A stretch of DNA of 5,097 nt from Candidatus Glassbacteria bacterium RIFCSPLOWO2_12_FULL_58_11 (GTDB lineage Bacteria > Gemmatimonadota > Glassbacteria > GWA2-58-10): positions 1-5,097 of the forward strand of contig MFIX01000086.1 in NCBI GenBank assembly GCA_001780825.1, in the 5' to 3' direction. The position numbers and the translations under genes were made by a program. Below, piece after piece: positions 1-5,097 of the stretch. The notes beneath the pieces are model-generated. The model worked only from the letters and a program-made list of their open reading frames with translations. It made no database searches and was not told the DNA's origin. The stretch's first letter is position 1. Every line of letters begins with the position of its first letter.

Positions 1-1
1 G

Positions 2-1036
2 GGCTTAAGCGAGCCTAAATTGGAAAACGACCCGGCCGCGGCGGTAATTTCCACGTTGAAAGAGAAGCTGCCGGCTTTCCAAGATACTCCGGGCGCCCTG
101 GAGGGTTACGCCACGGCTTTCCTGCTCAACCTGGAGAGCCGCCGCGACCTGGGCCTGCGGCTGGAGGTTACCGGTTTACTGATGGCCGCGGGCTGCCCGG
201 TCACTCTGAAAGACCTGGGCCTGGAGCGCGAGGATACCACTACAATCAGGGAGCTGGCCGCAATGATGGCCGTCCGGACCGGGCCTCAAGGCTATCCCTG
301 CGGGGCCTTTGAATTCGGCCTTACGCTGACCCGTCTGGATGACCTGGGCGGCCGTTTCGGCCGCCAGCAGGATGAATCCACCCTGCTGGCTCGTCTGGAA
401 AAAACAGCCGCCTTCCAGGACATCCTGCCGGCCCTGACAAAACTCAAGCCGGCGACTGTCGGCTTTTTCGGCGACTCGCAAACCGATAACCGTCACTGGT
501 CCTCCCCGGCGCATTTCCCGAAAATAATCGAGGCGGCTTTCGCAAAATACAACCCCGGCCTTAAAGCCTTCAATGCCGGAGTGGGCGGGGATGATTCAGC
601 CGAGGGTCTGGCCCGGATCGAGAAAGATGTTCTCGACAGGCATCCGGATTACTGTTTCGTGCTTTTCGGGGGCAATGACTGCGCTTTCTGGGGCCGGGGC
701 AGGCCGGGCCTGGAGCCGGAGCAGTTCTACAGGAACATGGCAGAGATCATCTCCCGGCTCGAGGGGATCGGCTGCCGGCCAGTGCTGCTGTCCTATCCGC
801 TGATCCCGGAGTTTTCCCCGGAGGAGCACGCGGTCCTGGGCCGCATGAACGCAAAACTGGCCGGGCTGCGGGATGAAAAATCCACCGGCTGGCTGGATAT
901 CGGCGGGCTATTCGACAGCGGCGACCCGAAGGTGCTTTTCGCCGTGGACCGGATCCATTTCTGTCCGGCGGGCCACTTGCTGATCGCGCAAAAAGTACTG
1001 GAGTACCTGTGCTCGCAGCCCGCCCTGAACCAATAA
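2..1036 (+). CDS. SGNH/GDSL-family hydrolase (esterase-like), 5' end possibly outside window
   Basis: Likely a serine esterase or acyl hydrolase of the SGNH (GDSL) superfamily. All four blocks are visible, numbering from the TTG at 20: block I GDSQTD with nucleophile Ser153, block II Gly187 in NAGVGGDD, block III Asn219 in FGGND, and block V DRIH with Asp310 and His313 completing the triad. The catalytic domain covers about residues 145-335. Residues 1-145 are mostly helical-looking, charged and leucine-rich, and match no domain I recognise. No signal peptide or membrane segment is seen, so it is probably cytoplasmic, unless a leader lies upstream. The frame is open leftward to base 2 with no stop. 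The only early candidate start is TTG at 20, with a weak GAG at 11-13, so the true start may be outside the window. The TAA stop lies 82 bases before the oxidoreductase start, compatible with co-transcription. The fold is confident; the substrate (sugar acetyl ester, lipid or other) is unknown. Confidence 0.85.
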   Translation, partial: GLSEPKLENDPAAAVISTLKEKLPAFQDTPGALEGYATAFLLNLESRRDLGLRLEVTGLLMAAGCPVTLKDLGLEREDTTTIRELAAMMAVRTGPQGYPCGAFEFGLTLTRLDDLGGRFGRQQDESTLLARLEKTAAFQDILPALTKLKPATVGFFGDSQTDNRHWSSPAHFPKIIEAAFAKYNPGLKAFNAGVGGDDSAEGLARIEKDVLDRHPDYCFVLFGGNDCAFWGRGRPGLEPEQFYRNMAEIISRLEGIGCRPVLLSYPLIPEFSPEEHAVLGRMNAKLAGLRDEKSTGWLDIGGLFDSGDPKVLFAVDRIHFCPAGHLLIAQKVLEYLCSQPALNQ

Positions 1037-1107
1037 GCCGGGCAGTCAGGCTGGTTAGAGTTCGGGTTCACTGCCATTCGATAGCTTTATTATTCAACTG
1101 CTGGTTT

Positions 1108-1113
1108 AAGGAG
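1108..1113 (+). promoter_or_regulatory. Shine-Dalgarno AAGGAG that fixes the oxidoreductase start
   Basis: AAGGAG lies five bases upstream of the ATG at 1119. A GTG at 1113 is in frame and would add two codons, but it overlaps the Shine-Dalgarno itself, so the ATG is the better start. A weak promoter-like pair, TTCACT (1067-1072) and TATTAT (1088-1093) with a short 15-base spacer, lies in the same gap. It is too poor to call as a promoter. Confidence 0.75.
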
Positions 1114-1118
1114 TGGAA

Positions 1119-2192
1119 ATGAAAACGCCGATTCGCGCCGGGATAGTAGGGACCGGGTTCGCCGCGGCGCTGCATGCAGATGCCCTGGCGCGCTGCCGGG
1201 ATGCCCGGCTGGAGATGGTCTGCGGGATCAAGGACCTGGAGGCATTCTGCGGCCGCTGGGGCGTGGAGCGCCGGACCGAAAACTTCCACGAGCTCTGCCG
1301 CGACCCGCGGGTGGATGTGGTGATAGTCTGCACTCCGACTTTCATCCACCGCCCGGTGGTCGAGGCCGCGGCAGCGGCAGGCAAGCCGATAATCTGCGAA
1401 AAGCCCCTGGCCACCCGGCTCGAGGATGCCCGGGCGATGGTCGAAGCGGCGGCCAAGGCCGGGGTGAAACTGATGTACGCCGAGGACTGGTGTTTCGCGC
1501 CGGTCCTCAAGCGGGTCGAGGAGATTGTGGCCGAGGGCGCCTTGGGCGAGCTGCTCTATGTCAAGGCCAAGGAGACGCATAGCGGCAGCCACAGCGAATA
1601 TGCCAAAAAGCTGGAGTACTGCGGCGGCGGGGCGCTCTTCCATATCGGCTGCCATCCGATCAACTGGGTGCGTCACCTGTTCGGCCGCGAGGTAGTCGAG
1701 GTGGTGGGGAAAACCTCCGGCGGCGGCAGCCGGAACCTGGTGCATAAGGACTATGAAGGCGAGGACTGGGGCGTGGCCCTGTTTACCTTCGACGGCGGCG
1801 GCCAGGGGCTCTGCGAGGGCAACTATATCACTCTGGGCGGCATGGATGACACTGTGGAAATTTACGGTACAAAGGGAGCGCTTAAAGTCGATCTGACCCT
1901 GGGCAGCCCGATCCATGTGTTCAGCCGGGTGGGCTACAAGTATTCGGTGGAGAAAGCGGAGAGCCAGCTCGGCTGGACCCGGCCGGCGGTGGATGAGCTC
2001 TGGCAGCTCGGTTACCCGCCGGAAATCGAATACTTTATCGGCTGCCTCCGCGATGAGAAAGAGCCGATGATCGGCGTGCGGGGCGAGGACGGCCTGGCCT
2101 CGATGGAGGTGGCTTTCGCGGCCTATGAGTCCATGCGCACGGGCCGGACGGTCAGGATGAGCGAGTTCCGCAAAAGTTTGGGCGGCGAATGA
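1119..2192 (+). CDS. Gfo/Idh/MocA-family NAD(P)-dependent oxidoreductase
   Basis: A predicted cytoplasmic dehydrogenase or related redox enzyme of the Gfo/Idh/MocA family, whose members typically act on sugars, inositols or sugar derivatives. Its 357 residues are the usual family length. The N-terminal Rossmann fold opens with GIVGTGFAA (Gly11, Gly13, Ala16). The strand-2 region reads VCGIKD (about residues 34-39), without the Asp directly after VC that is common in NAD-preferring members, so cofactor preference is open. The family EKP motif is at 94-96 (Lys95 is the usual catalytic or binding lysine). The C-terminal domain carries GGGALFHIGCHPINW, with His175 where many relatives have Asp, and the conserved His179. 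SGSHSEY precedes it, as in the subgroup with SGSH...GGG...GCHP motifs. It starts at ATG 1119 behind AAGGAG. The family call is strong; the substrate and reaction are not determinable here. Confidence 0.93.
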   Translation: MKTPIRAGIVGTGFAAALHADALARCRDARLEMVCGIKDLEAFCGRWGVERRTENFHELCRDPRVDVVIVCTPTFIHRPVVEAAAAAGKPIICEKPLATRLEDARAMVEAAAKAGVKLMYAEDWCFAPVLKRVEEIVAEGALGELLYVKAKETHSGSHSEYAKKLEYCGGGALFHIGCHPINWVRHLFGREVVEVVGKTSGGGSRNLVHKDYEGEDWGVALFTFDGGGQGLCEGNYITLGGMDDTVEIYGTKGALKVDLTLGSPIHVFSRVGYKYSVEKAESQLGWTRPAVDELWQLGYPPEIEYFIGCLRDEKEPMIGVRGEDGLASMEVAFAAYESMRTGRTVRMSEFRKSLGGE

Positions 2193-2202
2193 TTTATCAA
2201 CG

Positions 2203-2215
2203 CCGGACGGTCCGG
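2203..2215. other. Small GC hairpin after the oxidoreductase stop
   Basis: CCGGA (2203-2207) and TCCGG (2211-2215) form a five-base-pair stem with loop CGG, ten bases after the TGA. The next T-rich bases (TTTTATT) begin about a dozen bases later rather than directly after the stem. It is therefore a poor intrinsic terminator, though it could slow or protect the 3' end of the transcript. The following bases, about 2216-2266, are AT-rich with several A/T runs and no recognised site. Confidence 0.3.
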
Positions 2216-2268
2216 AGAAACAGGGAATTTTATTGACCTCAATTTTTCTCAAATTTTCGCAAATTCAG

Positions 2269-2347
2269 GTAGGGGCGAACCCATGTGTCCGCCCGTGTTC
2301 GGAAATTTCTCGTTGGTAAGCGGGCGCACACGCGGGCGCGCCATCAC
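2269..2347. repeat. Degenerate long inverted repeat (intergenic palindromic element)
   Basis: The left arm 2269-2295 begins GTAGGGGCGAACCC and ends GTCCGCCCG. Its reverse complement matches the right arm 2321-2347 at 19 of 27 positions without gaps, with a 25-base spacer. Each arm also has its own GGGCG...CGCCC-type symmetry. The GTAGGGGCGAACCCATGTG-like wording, seen together with its mirror form, resembles dispersed intergenic repeats I know from genomes of uncultured bacteria. Whether this genome has other copies cannot be seen here. It holds no gene; a minus-strand reading frame across it is a by-product of the repeat. Confidence 0.65.
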
Positions 2348-2369
2348 GGGAAACGGAGACCTCTTTCGT

Positions 2370-2406
2370 TGCAGGGGCATCCCGATAAAATCGGGATGCC
2401 CCTGCA
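2370..2406. repeat. Perfect 17-bp palindrome with three-base loop
   Basis: The arm at 2370-2386 (TGCAGGGGCATCCCGAT) is exactly repeated as its reverse complement at 2390-2406, separated only by AAA. The outer end GCAGGGGC resembles the GTAGGGGC outer end of the neighbouring inverted repeat at 2269. The two may therefore be modules of one composite, MITE-like element spanning about 2269-2406. No T-tract follows on the plus strand (next bases TAAGAC), so it is not a standard intrinsic terminator, although so stable a hairpin would affect any transcript crossing it. Confidence 0.8.
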
Positions 2407-2425
2407 TAAGACGAGTGCATTAAGC

Positions 2426-2454
2426 TAGTTACGAACAAATTAGGTTGCGATAAT
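2426..2454 (+). promoter_or_regulatory. Candidate sigma70-type promoter with extended -10 for the amidohydrolase gene
   Basis: GATAAT (2449-2454) matches TATAAT at five of six bases and is directly preceded by TGC, an extended -10 (TGn) match. A weak -35, TAGTTA (2426-2431), sits at the ideal 17-base spacing. Transcription would begin near 2461 and give a leader of about 55 bases. That leader includes a small hairpin, TCCGG/CCGGA at 2468-2481. It is the best promoter-like site in the 2193-2515 gap and sits downstream of the repeats. Consensus rules may not fit this unknown organism. Confidence 0.35.
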
Positions 2455-2515
2455 AAAATCTTTTTCCTCCGGTCAGCCGGATTAACTGCCACTTTCCAAA
2501 AAATGGGAGAGCAAA

Positions 2516-3625
2516 ATGAAAAAAACATGTTCGCTCCTGATTTTTCTAGCCTTGTCAGTTACCTTGCCCGGGCTGCTGAAAGCCCAGAGCGGAGACCTGA
2601 AACTCCTCGACTGGCGGCCCAAAAGCATGCTGGTGGTCAAGGAGACCACGGTCCTAAGGCCCAAGTTCCCGGTGATCGACATTCACAACCATCTGCGCGA
2701 CCTGAGCCAGGCCAAGCATTACCTCGAGGAAATGGACAAGGCTGGGGTCTGGAAGTGTGTCAGCCTGGATGCCAACTCAAGGAACGATTTCTACAAAGAG
2801 CAGGTTCGCGTTTTGCACGGGCTGGCTAAAGACCGTTTCCTGCTTTTCTTCCGGCCGGATTTCAGCCGGATCGATGAGCCTAATTTCGGCGAAAACGAGG
2901 CCAAAAGGCTGGAAGAGGCGGTCCGCCTGGGCTGCCGGGGCCTCAAGATCGCCAAGGACCTCGGCCTGACCCACCGGGACAAGAGCGGCGAGCTGATCCC
3001 GGTGGATGACCCGCGGATCGATCCGATCTGGGCCAAATGCGGCGAGCTGGGTATCCCGGTGATGATCCATGTCTCGGACCCTAAGGCTTTTTTCACCCCC
3101 CTGGACCAGAACAACGAGCGCTACGATGAGCTGGGGGCTCACCCGGACTGGTCGTTCTACGGGGACCAGTATCCCGAAAAAATGGAAACCCTGGCCCAGC
3201 GCAACCGGGTTATCGCCAGGCACCCGGAGACTATCTTTATCGGCGCCCACCTGGCGACCCTGCCCGAGGAGCTGCATGTTGTCGGCAACTGGCTGGATGT
3301 CTACCCCAATTTCTACGTGGACATCGATGCCCGGATCAGCGAGCTGGGCCGTCAGCCGCGCACCGCCCGCAAGTTTTTCATCAAGTACCAGGACCGGGTC
3401 ATGTTCGGCACGGATACGCCGCCCAATGCCGAATCTTACCGGATTTATTACCGTTTCCTGGAAACGGATGATGAGTATTTCGACCCAGCCGGCGGACATC
3501 ACCTCCAGGGCCGCTGGATGATCTACGGCGTGTACCTGCCGGATGAGGTGCTCGAGAAAATCTACAACAAGAACGCCCTGAAAATCCTGGCGCTGTACAA
3601 GGGCGTGGAAAAGGAAAAGAAGTAG
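2516..3625 (+). CDS. Exported amidohydrolase-family (amidohydrolase_2) metal-dependent hydrolase
   Basis: A TIM-barrel metal-dependent hydrolase of the amidohydrolase superfamily, amidohydrolase_2 type; relatives include lactonases, decarboxylases and other C-O, C-N or C-C cleaving enzymes. Its 369 residues begin with a Sec-type signal peptide: Lys-Lys, a hydrophobic core at about 5-21, then LLKAQSG, with likely cleavage near residues 23-24. Barrel motifs follow in order: DIHNHL with metal-type His57 and His59, GLKIAKD with Lys144, MIHVSD with His185, GAHLATLPEE with His245, and MFGTDTPP with Asp300. All the usual metal or catalytic positions are therefore present. The protein ends with a lysine/glutamate-rich tail. 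GGGAG (2505-2509) lies six bases before ATG 2516. It is co-oriented with its neighbours, but 323- and 288-base gaps suggest separate transcription. The signal peptide implies periplasmic or outer-surface action. Cys5 lies before the core, not in a lipobox. The substrate is unknown. Confidence 0.9.
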   Translation: MKKTCSLLIFLALSVTLPGLLKAQSGDLKLLDWRPKSMLVVKETTVLRPKFPVIDIHNHLRDLSQAKHYLEEMDKAGVWKCVSLDANSRNDFYKEQVRVLHGLAKDRFLLFFRPDFSRIDEPNFGENEAKRLEEAVRLGCRGLKIAKDLGLTHRDKSGELIPVDDPRIDPIWAKCGELGIPVMIHVSDPKAFFTPLDQNNERYDELGAHPDWSFYGDQYPEKMETLAQRNRVIARHPETIFIGAHLATLPEELHVVGNWLDVYPNFYVDIDARISELGRQPRTARKFFIKYQDRVMFGTDTPPNAESYRIYYRFLETDDEYFDPAGGHHLQGRWMIYGVYLPDEVLEKIYNKNALKILALYKGVEKEKK

Positions 3626-3676
3626 GGGCTTACTGGTTTCGCGTAAGGTAACATAGAATAAAAGCCAAGTTTTTTT

Positions 3677-3751
3677 AAATCCCCCTGAATCTCCCTTTTC
3701 CAAAGTGGGAGGCGGTTTCCCCCCTTTAGCAAAGGGGGGCAGGGGGGATTT
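3677..3751. repeat. Nested C-run/G-run palindromic intergenic repeat
   Basis: The outer arms AAATCCCCC (3677-3685) and GGGGGATTT (3743-3751) are exact reverse complements. Inside lie two hairpins: CTCCC (3691-3695) with GGGAG (3707-3711), and a perfect nine-base-pair stem CCCCCCTTT/AAAGGGGGG (3719-3727 and 3731-3739) with loop AGC. AAATCCCCC...CCCTTT...AAAGGG...GGGGGATTT is the form of a dispersed repeat I know from many bacterial genomes, whose minus-strand reading gives peptides like SPLPPFAKGG. No T-tract follows the strong stem on either strand, so it is not called a terminator. Confidence 0.75.
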
Positions 3752-3802
3752 GATCACTGGCGGATTATTTTTGCCAGACTGAATTTTGAGATTTCATTTC
3801 AC

Positions 3803-3820
3803 TCCTGCCCACCGGCAGGA
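3803..3820. repeat. Short palindrome TCCTGCC/GGCAGGA
   Basis: TCCTGCC (3803-3809) and GGCAGGA (3814-3820) form a seven-base-pair stem with the four-base loop CACC. TATTGTGTCTT follows, which has scattered Ts but no clean run, so it would be at best a weak terminator for the upstream amidohydrolase transcript. It may equally be a short REP-like repeat. CATAAT (3832-3837) downstream looks like a -10 box but has no matching -35. Confidence 0.4.
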
Positions 3821-3852
3821 TATTGTGTCTTCATAATCCCTAGGACGCAGCG

Positions 3853-3879
3853 GCCGGTCATGCGCCTGAAAAGACCGGC
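3853..3879 (+). other. Hairpin in the leader of the symporter gene
   Basis: GCCGGTC (3853-3859) and GACCGGC (3873-3879) form a seven-base-pair GC-rich stem with a 13-base loop. It ends 34 bases before the symporter ATG and 22 bases before its Shine-Dalgarno. It could be a protein-binding dyad or an mRNA leader structure. No riboswitch class is recognised, and chance is possible in GC-rich DNA. Confidence 0.3.
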
Positions 3880-3913
3880 GGCCTCGACTCCTTTCTCCGC
3901 GTGAGGAACGCTA

Positions 3914-5097
3914 ATGGCTCTGGCCTCCAAATTCGATTATATCGTGGTCGCGGTTTACATGGTCCTGATGGTGGCCGTGGGAATAATTCTGTCGTATTTC
4001 AACAAGGATGACAGCGACTTTTTCAAGAGCGGCAACAAGATGCCCTGGTGGCTGTCCGGCTTTTCCTTTTTCATGACCAGTTTCAGCGTCTGGACATTCA
4101 CCGGGGCCGCCGGGCTGGCCTATCGCGCTCCGGGCGTAGCGATGCTGATGTATTTCTCCAATTCTCTGGTGATGATTTTCGGCGTTCTGTTTCTGGCCCG
4201 TCTCTGGAGAAGGTCCCGCTCCTCCACAATCATGTCCTACCTCACCGAGCGCTACGGAGTGACCACCAACCAGGTTTACAGTTGGACACACCTGGTGGCG
4301 GCGCTGGTGCAGGGCGGCATACAGCTTCTCGCTCTGGCGACATTCATTTCGGTGGCCATGGGCACGGACCTGAAATGGACCATCATTGTCTGCGGTCTGG
4401 TGATTTCGGTTTACTGCCTGATCGGCGGTCTCTGGGCTGTCGTAGTTACCGATACGCTGCAGTTCATGGTGCTCTTTCCATGCGCGGTGGTGGTGATGGT
4501 GATCGGGCTGATCGAGGTCGGTGGAGTTTCCGCGCTGGTGGCCAAAGCCCCCGAAGGCTTCTGGCAAATCAATACGCAGGAGTTCGACTGGAAATACCTG
4601 CTGGCCTATGCGGTGGTGATGGCTTTCGCGTTCAACAGCGGCTCGGCGGCCCAGCGCTATTTTTCGGTCAAGGATGAGCGGGAGGCGCGCAAGGTGGCCC
4701 TGTTATCGATGCTCCTGCTCCTGACCACTCCGCTGGTCTTCCTCCTGCCGCCGATAATCTCGCGGATTATCGATCTGGACCTGGCTTCGATCACCCTGGG
4801 CCTGAATGCGCCCCAGGAGGCGGCCTATGTGGGCTTCTGCCTGAAATACCTGCCCAGCGGCGCGATCGGGATCATGCTCGCGGCGATGCTCTCGGCCACG
4901 ATGAGCAGCCTGAGCGCCACGTTTAACGCCTATGCCGGGGTGCTCACCGATGATATCATCCGCCAGATTTTCTGGAAGAAAGCCAGCGGGAAAGCCCTGC
5001 TGCTGATCGGCCGGCTGACCACCCTGCTGTTCGGCGGGCTGGTCATTATCGCCGCCGTTTACCAGTCCAAATCCGCGGGCGGGGTGTTCGGCCTGAT
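3914..5097 (+). CDS. Sodium:solute symporter (SSS family), 3' end outside window
   Basis: A cytoplasmic-membrane transporter of the SSS (solute:sodium symporter) family, which couples sodium entry to uptake of sugars, carboxylates, amino acids or similar solutes. The frame is open from ATG 3914 to the window end (394 full codons); family members usually have about 450-600 residues, so the last helices are missing. TGAGGA (3902-3907) sits six bases before the ATG. Hydrophobic segments lie at about 8-28, 46-66, 76-98, 123-148, 154-175, 183-203, 228-246, 261-284, 315-345 and 360-383. Family signatures are GGLWAVVVTDTLQF (171-184) and LSATMSSLSATFNAYAGV (326-343), the latter being the helix whose Ser/Thr residues help form the sodium site in characterised members. 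The loop FFKSGNKMPWW (36-46) is also typical. The substrate cannot be told. The neighbours suggest a carbohydrate-type or carboxylate solute, by context only. Confidence 0.92.
   Translation, partial: MALASKFDYIVVAVYMVLMVAVGIILSYFNKDDSDFFKSGNKMPWWLSGFSFFMTSFSVWTFTGAAGLAYRAPGVAMLMYFSNSLVMIFGVLFLARLWRRSRSSTIMSYLTERYGVTTNQVYSWTHLVAALVQGGIQLLALATFISVAMGTDLKWTIIVCGLVISVYCLIGGLWAVVVTDTLQFMVLFPCAVVVMVIGLIEVGGVSALVAKAPEGFWQINTQEFDWKYLLAYAVVMAFAFNSGSAAQRYFSVKDEREARKVALLSMLLLLTTPLVFLLPPIISRIIDLDLASITLGLNAPQEAAYVGFCLKYLPSGAIGIMLAAMLSATMSSLSATFNAYAGVLTDDIIRQIFWKKASGKALLLIGRLTTLLFGGLVIIAAVYQSKSAGGVFGL

Noticed and set aside
1068..2252. Long (394-codon) minus-strand open frame opposite the oxidoreductase
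   Set aside because: It is a shadow of a GC-rich gene. It is low-complexity, rich in Ala, His, Arg and Pro, with no recognisable domain, while the plus strand encodes a full family protein with a strong Shine-Dalgarno.
2320..2410. CRISPR array or tRNA-like fold in the GC-rich gap
   Set aside because: There are no regularly spaced direct repeats and no cloverleaf or anticodon pattern. The structure is explained by inverted repeats.
2265..2528. Minus-strand 87-codon frame in the 2193-2515 gap
   Set aside because: It is composed largely of the two palindromic repeats and gives a peptide typical of translated intergenic repeats. No ribosome site or domain supports it.
2503..2829. Alternative plus-strand frame from ATG 2503 overlapping the amidohydrolase start
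   Set aside because: It is out of frame with the amidohydrolase and lacks domains. The ATG at 2516 has a well-spaced GGGAG and a proper signal peptide.
3719..3739. Intrinsic terminator for the amidohydrolase gene at the strong C/G stem
   Set aside because: The nine-base-pair stem is strong, but no T-tract follows on either strand. It is better explained as part of the dispersed repeat.
2777..3757. Minus-strand 326-codon frame opposite the amidohydrolase
   Set aside because: Its start lies in the C/G-run repeat and its remainder mirrors the amidohydrolase codons. There is no domain of its own.
3911..4567. Minus-strand 218-codon His/Gln-rich frame and plus-strand frame 4048-4677 within the symporter
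   Set aside because: Both overlap the symporter, which has family signatures and regular membrane segments. The His/Gln-rich composition is the expected antisense of Val/Met/Leu codons.

Overview
This window is GC-rich bacterial DNA carrying four co-oriented (+) protein genes and two repeat-bearing intergenic gaps. The first gene is open at the left edge and the last runs off the right edge, so both are partial. The gene mix is an SGNH esterase, a Gfo/Idh/MocA oxidoreductase, an exported amidohydrolase and a sodium:solute symporter. It suggests a heterotrophic, didermic, probably uncultured bacterium with large sets of sugar or polysaccharide degradation genes, perhaps of the FCB or PVC type. 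That placement is inference from gene content and repeat style only; no marker gene is present.

Layout. 2-1036: SGNH/GDSL hydrolase with an N-terminal extension of about 150 residues. 1037-1118: short gap ending in a strong Shine-Dalgarno. 1119-2192: Gfo/Idh/MocA-family oxidoreductase. 2193-2515: a 323-base gap with a small hairpin, an AT-rich stretch, a degenerate inverted repeat (2269-2347), a perfect 17-bp palindrome (2370-2406) and a candidate extended -10 promoter. 2516-3625: signal-peptide-bearing amidohydrolase of the amidohydrolase_2 type. 3626-3913: a 288-base gap with a nested C-run/G-run palindrome (3677-3751) and two further hairpins. 3914-5097: sodium:solute symporter (SSS family), first 394 codons.

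How they may work together (inference). The genes could form a small catabolic module. The exported amidohydrolase would act outside the cytoplasm on a lactone, ester or amide. The symporter would import the product with sodium. The oxidoreductase would oxidise or epimerise it inside the cell, and the SGNH enzyme would remove acyl groups. The two repeat-filled gaps argue against one simple transcript. Genes 1 and 2 may be co-transcribed, while genes 3 and 4 more likely have their own promoters. No substrate can be named from the sequence.

I found no RNA gene, CRISPR array, transposase or phage gene, and no convincing new biological system. The most unusual items are the intergenic repeats, the His-for-Asp change in the oxidoreductase, and the unassigned N-terminal region of the SGNH protein.
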